NCBI RefSeq assembly: GCF_004801415.1
Contig: NZ_SSNX01000011.1
Location: 62,001-126,000 of the forward strand
DNA from: Deinococcus sp. KSM4-11
GTDB taxonomy: Bacteria; Deinococcota; Deinococci; Deinococcales; Deinococcaceae
Length of the DNA: 64,000 nucleotides
Direction: 5' to 3'
Numbering within the stretch: the stretch's first letter is position 1; each line of letters opens with the position of its first letter. Under the pieces are notes generated by a model, which was not told where the DNA came from, made no database searches, and saw nothing but the letters and a program-made list of their open reading frames with translations. The position numbers and the translations under genes were made by a program. Of the stretch, positions 35,809 through 43,899 are shown one piece after another.

Positions 35809-36442
35809 GCCCACCTCCGGCCCGATCCGTGTCCTGCTGGTCGAGGATCACGCCTTCACGCGCGACGGTCTGCGCGCCGCCCTGAACCTGGAAAGCGACC
35901 TGCGCGTCGTGGCCGAGGCCCGCAGCGGCGAGGAGGCGCTGGAACAGCTCGCCGCGCATGCCGTGGACGTGGCCGTGGTGGACATCGGGCTGCCCGGTAT
36001 GGACGGCATCCAGACCGCCGCCGAGATCCGGGCGCGCTTCCCTGCCGTGCGGATCGTGATGCTCACCGCCCATGACCTGCGCGCCGAGGTGCTCGCGGCC
36101 CTCGCGTCCGGCGCGGACGCCTACTGCCTGAAAGGAGCGCGCCCGGATCTGCTGCTGCTGGCCGTACGGGCCGCCGCCGCCGGCAGCGCATACCTCGATC
36201 CGCAGGTGGCCCACCATGTCCTGGGCAGCGTCCGGGCGCCCGGCGAGCACTCGCCGCTGACCGCGCGCGAGCTGGACGTGCTGCGCCTGGTCGCGGACGG
36301 CCTGCCCAACCGGGATATCGCGCAGCATCTGGGCATCAGCGTGAGCACCGTGAAACTGCACGTACAGGAACTGCTGGTCAAGCTCCAGGCGGCCGACCGC
36401 ACCCAGGCGGCAGTGAAGGCCCTGCGGGCGGGGCTGCTGTGA
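35801..36442 (+). CDS. NarL/LuxR-family response regulator
   Basis: 213 residues. Receiver domain (~9-125) with acidic pocket VEDH, phospho-acceptor Asp61 in VVDIGLPGMDG, conserved Thr in MLTAHD and Lys in CLKG. C-terminal LuxR-type helix-turn-helix (~145-205: LTARELDVLRLVADGLPNRDIAQHLGISVSTVKLH). Encoded with the kinase just upstream and clearly its partner. The regulon is unknown; note that canonical KdpE is of the OmpR type, not NarL. Confidence 0.92.
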   Translation: MPEPTSGPIRVLLVEDHAFTRDGLRAALNLESDLRVVAEARSGEEALEQLAAHAVDVAVVDIGLPGMDGIQTAAEIRARFPAVRIVMLTAHDLRAEVLAALASGADAYCLKGARPDLLLLAVRAAAAGSAYLDPQVAHHVLGSVRAPGEHSPLTARELDVLRLVADGLPNRDIAQHLGISVSTVKLHVQELLVKLQAADRTQAAVKALRAGLL

Positions 36443-36458
36443 CCGCTAGCATGCCCAC

Positions 36459-37373
36459 ATGTCCGCGCTGACCCTGCTGGCCCCCGGCGTCCACTTCCTG
36501 CCCGGCGCGGTGAATTCCGTGGTGCTGGAGGACGGACGCGGCGGGGCCCTGCTGGTCGATACCGGTCTGGACGAGTCGCATGCCCGCAAGCTGCTGCGGG
36601 GGCTGGAGGCGGCAGGGCTGATGCCGACCGGCATCCTGAACACGCACAGCCACGCCGACCACCACGGCGGGAACGCCCAGATCCTGAAGAGGTTCCCGGA
36701 GCTGAAGGTCTTCGCGCCGCCGCTGGAGCAGGCGATCATCACGCACCCGATCCTGGAGCCGATCACGCTGTTCGGGGCGCGGCCCCCGCGCGACCTGCAA
36801 TCGAAATTCCTGCTCGCGCCGCCCAGTCCCGCGCGCCTGGCGCCGGAACCGGGCCTGACCCGGATCGGCGGCGTGGACGTGGAACTGATCGAGGTGGCCG
36901 GACACGCGAGCATGATGTACGCCGTGCGGGTGGGTGGGTTCCTGTACGCCGCCGACGCGCTGTTCGGAGCGTCGGCACTGGAGAAACACCCGCTGACCTT
37001 CTGCGCCGATTCGCGCCTGCAGAAGGAAAGTGCCATGAACCTCGGCGGGTTGGAGGGCGTACGCGTCACGCTGCCCGGCCACGGCGACCCGACGGACGAT
37101 CTGGCCGGACTGGTGGCCGTGAACCTCACGGCGTACGGGCGCACGGCGGCCGCGGTGCTGGCCGCCGTGCAGGCAGGCGCGGCCAGTGTGGACGACCTGC
37201 TGGCCCGCGTGTGCGACGCACTCGGCGTGACCATGACGAACGCGGGCGCGGTGGTGCTCAACCGCGCCGTGGTCAGCGCGCACCTGACAGAACTGCTGGA
37301 GGCCGGCCAGGTCACGATGACCGTGCAGGATAACCGGCTGGTGTTTGAACTCGATGACCGCGTGAGCACCTGA
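36459..37373 (+). CDS. MBL-fold metallo-hydrolase
   Basis: 304 residues. The metal-binding HxHxDH motif is at residues 63-68 (THSHADHHGG), with a further ligand in VAGHASMMY (~147) and the late LPGHGDP. A helical C-terminal extension (~225-304) follows. It belongs to the broad metallo-beta-lactamase superfamily; a hydrolase acting on thioesters, lactones or nucleic acids cannot be told apart here. TAGCAT (36447-36452) lies six bases before the ATG, so it has its own leaderless-type promoter although it follows the response regulator by only 16 bases. Confidence 0.85.
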   Translation: MSALTLLAPGVHFLPGAVNSVVLEDGRGGALLVDTGLDESHARKLLRGLEAAGLMPTGILNTHSHADHHGGNAQILKRFPELKVFAPPLEQAIITHPILEPITLFGARPPRDLQSKFLLAPPSPARLAPEPGLTRIGGVDVELIEVAGHASMMYAVRVGGFLYAADALFGASALEKHPLTFCADSRLQKESAMNLGGLEGVRVTLPGHGDPTDDLAGLVAVNLTAYGRTAAAVLAAVQAGAASVDDLLARVCDALGVTMTNAGAVVLNRAVVSAHLTELLEAGQVTMTVQDNRLVFELDDRVST

Positions 37374-37406
37374 ACCACCCACGAATGACCGTGTGTACAC
37401 TGGGTC

Positions 37407-39674
37407 ATGAGCGTCCAGCCACGGACGGTGCGGCCCGGGGCGAGCGGCCCGGCCCTGGTCGGCCGGGACGTCGAGCTGGTGCTGGCCTGCGACCTGTTGC
37501 GGCGACCGGAGGTGCGCGTGGTGGTGCTGCGTGGGCCGGGGGGCGTGGGCAAGACGCGCCTGGCACGCGAGATCCAGGAGCAGGTTCACACGCACTTCGA
37601 GCTGGGAGCGGAGTTCGTGAACCTCGCCCCGCTGAGCGGCCCGGAGCAGGTGCTGCCAGCGGTCGGGCACGCGCTGGGCGTGCAGGGCGGCCGCTCGCCG
37701 CTGGACGCCCTGGAACAGATGGTCGGTGACCGGACGCTGCTGCTGGTGCTGGACAATCTGGAACACCTGCCGGACACCGAGGGGGACATCGTGGCGCTGT
37801 GTGAACGGCTGCCGGGCGTGCGGGTGCTGGCGACCAGCCGGCGCGTCCTGCGCGTTCGGCACGCCCGCGAACTGCCGCTGCCGCCCCTGGCCCTGCCGCT
37901 GCGGCCGCAGGACGCGGCCCGCAGCCCGGCCGTGCAGCTGTTCGTGCAGCGTGCCCAGGAGGTCGAACCGGAGTTCACCTTGACGCCCGACAACGCGACG
38001 CTGGTCAGCGCGGTGTGTGCTGCGCTGGGCGGGCTGCCGCTGGCGCTGGAACTCGCGGCGGCGCGGCTCCGGGCCGTCGACCTGGCGGGCTTGCTGGCCT
38101 GGCTCGACACGTCCCTGGAGGTGCTGGACGGCGGCCCCCTGGACGACGCGCCGCGTTCGCGCTCACTGCGTCACGCCGTCCGCTGGAGTTACGACCTGCT
38201 GACGGCGGCCGAGCAGGCGGTGTTCACGGCGTGCGGCCGGTTCCGGGGCGGCTTCACCCTGGACGCCCTGGAGGCCGTGACCGGCCGCCCGGACGCGCGG
38301 GCCATCCTGATCGCGCTCGTCGAGCACAGCCTGATCCAGCGGGCCGAGGGCACACCGCCCCGCTGGACGCTGCTGGAACCCGTGCGCGAGTTCGCGGCCG
38401 AGCTGCTCCACGACTCGCCGCAGACCGCCGCAGTGGTGGGCCGGCACGCGCACTTCTATCTGGAGCTGGCCGGGGCAACGGACGACACGGAGATGAGGCC
38501 GGCTCCGGAACGCATGGCGCGGCTGACGGCAGACGAGCCCAACCTGCTCGCGGCCCTGGATCACTATGTGGCCTCTGGCCAGGTCGTCCACGCGCAGGCC
38601 CTGGCCGCTGGACTCGTCCCGTTCTGGTATGGGCGTGGACAGCCCGCATTCGGAGTCCGGCAGCTGCAACGGGTTCTGGAGATGCCGGACAGCCTTCCCG
38701 GTTCCCAGCGGGCCCTGCTGTCCTGCAACGCTGCCGGCCTCGCGAGCCGGGCCGGGTTCACGGAACAGGCCGAGCGCTGGGCGCGGGCAGGGCTGGCCCA
38801 GTACCGCGACCTGGGCGACGTGGCTGCCGAGGCCGGCGCCCTGGGCAACCTGGCCGACATGCTCGCCACACAGGGGAAGTCCACCGAGGCCACCGTGCTC
38901 TTTCGGGAGGCCCTGGCGCGGTTGGAAGCGCTCGGTGACGCGATGGGCCAGGGCGCGGTGGCGCACAACCTGGCGTGCACCCTCAGTCAGTCCGGCCAGT
39001 ACGAGGCCAGCCTGCCGTACTTCGAGCGAACGCTGGGCCTGTGGCGGCAGCTCGGCCACTCCACCGGGGAGATATACACCAGCGCTGTCCGGGCAGTGCA
39101 GCACCTGCGCCGACATCACCTGCCGGAGGGCCGTGCGGATGCTCGGCAAGCGTGGCAGCTCGGACGGGATCTGCCGGACGTCATCTTCCGCGAGGCCCTG
39201 CTGTTCATCGGCGGCCTGCTGGCTGCGCGCCTGGGTCACCCGCTGGTGGGCGTCCGGCTGACCGCCGCGAGTGAGGCGCTGCGGAACCGTGCTGGTGTTC
39301 ACATCCCACACGCGTGCCACCGTGAACGCGACGAACTGATCGCGGAACTGCGCGCTGCACTGGATCATGCCGCCTTCGAGGCGGCGTGGGCACAGGGCGC
39401 AGGTGCTGCCCCGGACGAGGTGGCCGCCGACCTCGACGACGCCATGCAGGCGCTGCCGATGGCCCCGGCACCCTCCACCACGGCCCTCACGGCGCGCGAG
39501 CTGGAGGTGCTCGCCGGCGTGGCGTGTGGGCACAGCGACAAGAAGGTCGCGCTGGCACTGGGCATCAGTGCGGGAACGGTGGGCAAGCACGTGGCGAGCA
39601 TGCTGCACAAGCTGGAACTGCACAACCGCGTGGAACTGGCCCGCTGGGCGGCAGCGCACACCTTGACCCCCTGA
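37407..39674 (+). CDS. Large ATPase transcriptional regulator with LuxR helix-turn-helix
   Basis: 755 residues. An NB-ARC/AAA-like ATPase comes first: Walker A GPGGVGKT at 43-50 and Walker B-like LLLVLDNLEHL (~112). A winged-helix-like connector follows, then a TPR-like helical region (~410-640, recurring ALGNLADMLA-type helices), and a C-terminal LuxR-type helix-turn-helix (~690-745: LTARELEVLAGVACGHSDKKVALALGIS). This is the MalT/AfsR-like class of signal-transducing ATPases, where a ligand promotes oligomerisation and DNA binding. Ligand and targets unknown; the downstream cupin and reductase genes on the same strand are candidates. Leaderless-type start (TACACT at 37396-37401). Confidence 0.9.
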   Translation: MSVQPRTVRPGASGPALVGRDVELVLACDLLRRPEVRVVVLRGPGGVGKTRLAREIQEQVHTHFELGAEFVNLAPLSGPEQVLPAVGHALGVQGGRSPLDALEQMVGDRTLLLVLDNLEHLPDTEGDIVALCERLPGVRVLATSRRVLRVRHARELPLPPLALPLRPQDAARSPAVQLFVQRAQEVEPEFTLTPDNATLVSAVCAALGGLPLALELAAARLRAVDLAGLLAWLDTSLEVLDGGPLDDAPRSRSLRHAVRWSYDLLTAAEQAVFTACGRFRGGFTLDALEAVTGRPDARAILIALVEHSLIQRAEGTPPRWTLLEPVREFAAELLHDSPQTAAVVGRHAHFYLELAGATDDTEMRPAPERMARLTADEPNLLAALDHYVASGQVVHAQALAAGLVPFWYGRGQPAFGVRQLQRVLEMPDSLPGSQRALLSCNAAGLASRAGFTEQAERWARAGLAQYRDLGDVAAEAGALGNLADMLATQGKSTEATVLFREALARLEALGDAMGQGAVAHNLACTLSQSGQYEASLPYFERTLGLWRQLGHSTGEIYTSAVRAVQHLRRHHLPEGRADARQAWQLGRDLPDVIFREALLFIGGLLAARLGHPLVGVRLTAASEALRNRAGVHIPHACHRERDELIAELRAALDHAAFEAAWAQGAGAAPDEVAADLDDAMQALPMAPAPSTTALTARELEVLAGVACGHSDKKVALALGISAGTVGKHVASMLHKLELHNRVELARWAAAHTLTP

Positions 39675-39808
39675 TTGTCCCCCTCCCGTCTCCTCTGCCA
39701 CCCCCCGAATCCTCCCGATGCGCGGTGCCTGGCCACACGCCTACCGTGAGGCCATCGGCGGGCACGCGGGCACAGGGTTCCGCGCCCAGGCCGTGAGGGA
39801 GGAAGACC

Positions 39809-40189
39809 ATGACCACAGGAACGGCACGGCGCGTACTGGTGTGGAGTCTGGGCCTGGGTCTGGGCGTGGCGGCGGCAGGCGGGCCGGTGCGACTCGATCC
39901 AGGCGAGGAAGCCGGAGCCGCCACCAGCGCCGCGCGGGCACCGTACGCCATGGAGGTGGTGATCGAGGCCGGAGCGCGCGCACCCTGGCGGCCCCTGTCA
40001 GGTCAGTACCAGCTGTGGGTTCAGCTCGGCGAGGTCACGCTGGAGCTGCCGGACGGCCCGGCCACCGTCAGCACCGGGGAAACGCGCGTGGTTCCGGCAG
40101 GAGTGGAGTTCACGCTGTTCAACGGTGGTTCTGGCCCCGCGCGGGTGGTGGTGGGCATGACGGCCAGCCTGCCCGACCTCATGAAGTGA
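39809..40189 (+). CDS. Exported cupin-like protein
   Basis: 126 residues. An N-terminal signal peptide (~8-26, VLVWSLGLGLGVAAAGG) is followed by a single cupin barrel with VQLGEVTLELPDG, TRVVPAGVEFTLFN and a short end. The usual His ligands of cupins are absent, so metal binding is doubtful. The ATG follows GGAGG. The gene is 134 bases after the LuxR regulator and 33 bases before the reductase, with which it probably forms an operon. Function unknown. Confidence 0.75.
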   Translation: MTTGTARRVLVWSLGLGLGVAAAGGPVRLDPGEEAGAATSAARAPYAMEVVIEAGARAPWRPLSGQYQLWVQLGEVTLELPDGPATVSTGETRVVPAGVEFTLFNGGSGPARVVVGMTASLPDLMK

Positions 40190-40222
40190 TTTCGGCCTTC
40201 CACACCGCAAGGAGACACGGCC

Positions 40223-41152
40223 ATGAACGACACGGCTCCAATCCTGGTCGTCGGCGCGACCGGAGACCTTGGTTTCAATATCTGTCAGCAGCTACGCCGG
40301 GCAGGACGCCCTGTGCGCGCGGTGGTGCGCCCGGCTTCCGCCCCACAGCAGGTTCAGGCGCTGCGCAATTCAGGCGCAGCGCTGGTACTCGCCGATCTGA
40401 AAGACCGGGCCTCGCTGACCCGGGCCTGCCAGGGAGTGCAGACGGTCATCACGACGGCGACCACCACCCTGCGCGACCAGGCCGCCGACTCCATCGAGGC
40501 GGTGGATCACCGGGGCGGCCTGAACCTCGTCACGGCGGCCCAGGGCGCGGGCGTGGAGCATGTTGTCTACGTGTCCTTTCCAGAGGCGGCGGACCTGTCG
40601 CCGCCCTCTCCCCTGTCGGTAGCCAAACGGAGTGTCGAGGCCGCGCTGCGGGAGAGTGGCATGGCCTATACCCTGCTGTGGCCCGCCGTGTTCATGGAGG
40701 TCTGGCTCAGCCCGGCCCTGGGTTTTGACCATGTGCACGGCACGGTCACGGTGCCCGGCGACGGCACGCGGCCCATCGGCTGGATCGGTCGAGAGGATGT
40801 GGCCCGCACGGCCGTCGCGTGCCTGGAGCGTCCGGAGCTGTGGAACGCGGCCCTGACCGTGGTGGCCGAGAACCTCGACATGAATGCCGTGGTGCGGCAG
40901 TTCGAGGCGATGGCCGGACGTCATTTCGCCATCCAGCGCGTTCCGGTCGAGGCGCTGGAAGCGCAGCGAACGGCCGCGAGCACGCCGCTGGAGCAGAGCT
41001 TCGCGGGCCTGATGCTCTCGCTCGCGCAGGGTTTCCCGCTGACGATCGATCCGCGCCTGACAGCCCTGGGTTCCTCGTTCCGGAAGGTGAGCGACCACGC
41101 CCGGCAAGTCATGCCGATTGCCGATGGTCACGCCAGCTTGACCCCGGTCTGA
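40223..41152 (+). CDS. NmrA/atypical SDR-family NAD(P)-binding protein
   Basis: 309 residues. The N-terminal Rossmann motif VVGATGDLGFNICQQL (~8-24) is followed by VRAVVRP (NADP-type basic residues). The fold continues through VVYVSFPEA and a C-terminal substrate domain. The Tyr-x-x-x-Lys pair of classical SDRs is not evident, which is normal for NmrA-like and atypical SDRs. Either a redox sensor or a reductase. Good ribosome site (AAGGAGA) before the ATG. Confidence 0.85.
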   Translation: MNDTAPILVVGATGDLGFNICQQLRRAGRPVRAVVRPASAPQQVQALRNSGAALVLADLKDRASLTRACQGVQTVITTATTTLRDQAADSIEAVDHRGGLNLVTAAQGAGVEHVVYVSFPEAADLSPPSPLSVAKRSVEAALRESGMAYTLLWPAVFMEVWLSPALGFDHVHGTVTVPGDGTRPIGWIGREDVARTAVACLERPELWNAALTVVAENLDMNAVVRQFEAMAGRHFAIQRVPVEALEAQRTAASTPLEQSFAGLMLSLAQGFPLTIDPRLTALGSSFRKVSDHARQVMPIADGHASLTPV

Positions 41153-41240
41153 GCGGCATCGACTCCGCCGTAGGCTGGTGAGAGCCGTGTGCCCTGCCCA
41201 GCGCCCAAGCGTAAAGGAACTCCGTATGGGCACCCCCGTC

Positions 41241-41256
41241 GGGGGGGGCGTACGGT
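41241..41256 (+). promoter_or_regulatory. dps promoter with G8 tract in the spacer
   Basis: TACGGT (41251-41256) lies six bases before the dps ATG, a leaderless-type -10. Eight consecutive G (41241-41248) sit just upstream in the -35/-10 spacer, and CCCCC (41233-41237) could pair with them. Confidence 0.5.
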
Positions 41257-41262
41257 ACACGC

Positions 41263-41898
41263 ATGACGAAAAAGACCAAGGCAGCTCCCTCGAAAACTCC
41301 GGCGAAGGCGACCCGCGCCACCGACACCAGCGATGGCAAGAAGACCAGCGGCAAGGCCACGGGCGTCGCCCACGCCGACGCGGCGCACCTGAGCACCACC
41401 AACAACGCCCTGGTCGATCATGCGTACCTGACCGAGGCGCAGTTCGCGATCGTGGCCGAGACCTTGCAGCGCAACCTCGCCACGACCATCAGCCTGTACC
41501 TGAAGTTCAAGAAGTACCACTGGGACATCCGTGGCCGCTTCTTCCGCGACCTGCACCTCGCCTACGACGAGTTCATCGACGAGATCTTCCCCGGCATTGA
41601 CGAGCAGGCCGAGCGGCTGGTGGCCCTGGGGGGTAGCCCGGTCGCCGCGCCCAGCGACATCGAGCGCTACAGCGTGGTGAAGGTACCGACCGAGACCGTG
41701 CGGGACGCCCGCGCCCAGGTGGCCGACCTGGTGCAGGATCTGACCCGCGTGGGCAAGGGCTACCGCGACGACAGCAACACCGTGAACGACGACGCCAAGG
41801 ATCCGGCGACCAGCGACCTGTACAACGGGTACGCGCAGACCATCGACAAGATCCGCTGGATGCTCCAGGCGATCATGGACGACGACCGGATGAACTGA
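41263..41898 (+). CDS. dps: Dps1-type DNA-binding ferritin-like protein
   Basis: 211 residues, close to Deinococcus radiodurans Dps1. It forms a 12-subunit shell that oxidises and stores iron and binds DNA. The Lys/Ala/Thr-rich N-terminal tail (~1-35) is the DNA-binding arm. It is followed by the genus-typical N-terminal metal site: D39, H42, H53 and E58 correspond to the four ligands known in DrDps1. Ferroxidase residues are in KKYHWDIRG (H86), H98, D102 and E106. Its own leaderless-type promoter precedes it and a strong terminator follows, so it is a single-gene unit. Confidence 0.95.
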   Translation: MTKKTKAAPSKTPAKATRATDTSDGKKTSGKATGVAHADAAHLSTTNNALVDHAYLTEAQFAIVAETLQRNLATTISLYLKFKKYHWDIRGRFFRDLHLAYDEFIDEIFPGIDEQAERLVALGGSPVAAPSDIERYSVVKVPTETVRDARAQVADLVQDLTRVGKGYRDDSNTVNDDAKDPATSDLYNGYAQTIDKIRWMLQAIMDDDRMN

Positions 41899-41915
41899 CG
41901 CCCGCCCGAGAGGGA

Positions 41916-41928
41916 CGAGCGGAGCGAG
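41916..41928 (+). repeat. Short CGAGCGGAGCGAG repeat, copy 2
   Basis: Lies between the dps stop and its terminator; 13 bases shared with 17732-17746 and, reversed, with 45422-45436. Confidence 0.45.
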
Positions 41929-41938
41929 CAGGCGCAGG

Positions 41939-41967
41939 GCCACCGGGTCATTCCGGTGGCCTTTTTC
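41939..41967 (+). terminator. Rho-independent terminator of dps
   Basis: Perfect 8-bp stem (41939-41946 with 41953-41960), 6-base loop, then CTTTTTC. Confidence 0.9.
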
Positions 41968-41985
41968 TCTCCAGGTGAGGTGCCT

Positions 41986-42477
41986 ATGCCCAGATTCGAC
42001 TACACCCTCAACTACGCCCAGCTCGACCTGCGCGCGCAGCCGGAACTGTACCGGGTGGGCGTGGGCGAGCAGGGCGTTCTGCTGGTGCAGCCGTACAAGT
42101 CCGAGCTGCTGCCGCACTGGCGGTTCGCCACGCCGGACGCCGCGCGGGAGAGCAGCGAGACGATCCACACGATGTTCCTGGCCTACCTGAAAGCGGGGGA
42201 GTTCGTGGGGGCCGACATGGCGCGCAAGTTCCTGCAGATGGGCTTCACGCGCTCACGGCGGTACGCCAACCACAAGGGCGGGAAGAAGTACGCGGGGCCG
42301 GTACCGGCCGACAAGAAGGGTCAGAGCGGCGCGCACGGTCGCCCGGAACTGCCCCGCCAGCCGGAAGATCCAGTGAAGGCCGAGTCGGCCCGGATCTTCA
42401 AGGCGAAGTGGGACGAAGCCGAGGCGAACGAGGAATACAACCGGCTGAAGAAGGCGCACAAAGCCCGGTACGGCTGA
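41986..42477 (+). CDS. DUF4385 family protein
   Basis: 163 residues matching DUF4385: FDYTLNYAQLDLR, PELYRVGVGEQGVLLV, PYKSELLPHWRF and MARKFLQMGFTRSRRYANHKGG in order. Basic and without membrane segments; likely cytoplasmic and perhaps nucleic-acid-binding, but no role is established. Start at the ATG at 41986, after GAGG. The gene begins 19 bases after the dps terminator. Confidence 0.85.
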   Translation: MPRFDYTLNYAQLDLRAQPELYRVGVGEQGVLLVQPYKSELLPHWRFATPDAARESSETIHTMFLAYLKAGEFVGADMARKFLQMGFTRSRRYANHKGGKKYAGPVPADKKGQSGAHGRPELPRQPEDPVKAESARIFKAKWDEAEANEEYNRLKKAHKARYG

Positions 42478-42480
42478 GCG

Positions 42481-43140
42481 TCATCCCTGCGCGGCCCGCA
42501 GGAGGCCGTCCAGACCACGCGCGTAGCCGTCGTCGAGTCGCCCCCAGGTCAGCGGGAAGGGCTGGGTGCGGGTCACGTCGTTCGGCACCACGACCACGCG
42601 CATTCCGGCGGCGACGGCGGCGGTCGCGCCATTGAAGGAATCCTCCACCGCCACGCAGTCGGCCGCCGGCACGCCCAGACGCTCGGCGGCCAGCACGTAC
42701 AGTTCCGGATCGGGTTTCACGCGGGCCACGTCGTCGCGGGTCGCGAGCGCGTCGAACAGCTCCAGCAGGGCATGCTGGTTCAGCCAGCGGGTCACCCAGG
42801 CCCGGTCGGAGCTGGTCGCCAGACCCAGCGCCATGCCGCGCGCCTTCACGTCCTCCAGCACGGCGCGCACGCCAGGGCGGACATCCTGCGCGGCAATGTC
42901 GGCGTGCAGGGTCTCACGCAGGCGGGCGTGCACGTTCTCGCGGTCGGCCTGCACGGCGTCCGGCAGGCCCGCCCACGGGTCGAACCCGCCCCAGGTGCCG
43001 ATGCCGCGCTGCCAGTCGCTCAGGGCCAGTTCGCGGCCATGCTCGCGGTACAGCAGTTGCCAGTGCTGGAACTCACGGGATTCGGTGTCCAGGATGGTGC
43101 CGTCGAAGTCGAAGATCACGGCGCGCGGGAGAAAGGTCAT
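42481..43140 (-). CDS. HAD-superfamily phosphatase/phosphomutase
   Basis: 219 residues. HAD motif I FDFDGTILDTE (nucleophile and general-acid Asp, ~10-20), a helical cap (~20-85), motif II as ATSSD (~113), motif III Lys in VKPDPELY and motif IV VAVEDSFNG (~168). The cap type and DTES motif place it near beta-phosphoglucomutase and phosphoglycolate-type phosphatases. The substrate is open. Leaderless-type start: TAGACT (43147-43152), six bases before the ATG. Confidence 0.9.
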   Translation of the reverse strand: MTFLPRAVIFDFDGTILDTESREFQHWQLLYREHGRELALSDWQRGIGTWGGFDPWAGLPDAVQADRENVHARLRETLHADIAAQDVRPGVRAVLEDVKARGMALGLATSSDRAWVTRWLNQHALLELFDALATRDDVARVKPDPELYVLAAERLGVPAADCVAVEDSFNGATAAVAAGMRVVVVPNDVTRTQPFPLTWGRLDDGYARGLDGLLRAAQG

Positions 43141-43241
43141 GCGGGCAGTCTAGAGTCCGGCCGCGTTCCGCCCGCCTGCGGCAAGAACGTATGAACCCGG
43201 CGCCCTGGGCGTCCTCACCCGCCTCCCTTACCCTGGCCAGC

Positions 43242-43862
<621 letters not shown>

Positions 43863-43899
43863 GTGGATCCGACGGACGCCCGCTGCTCTCCCGTCCTCC

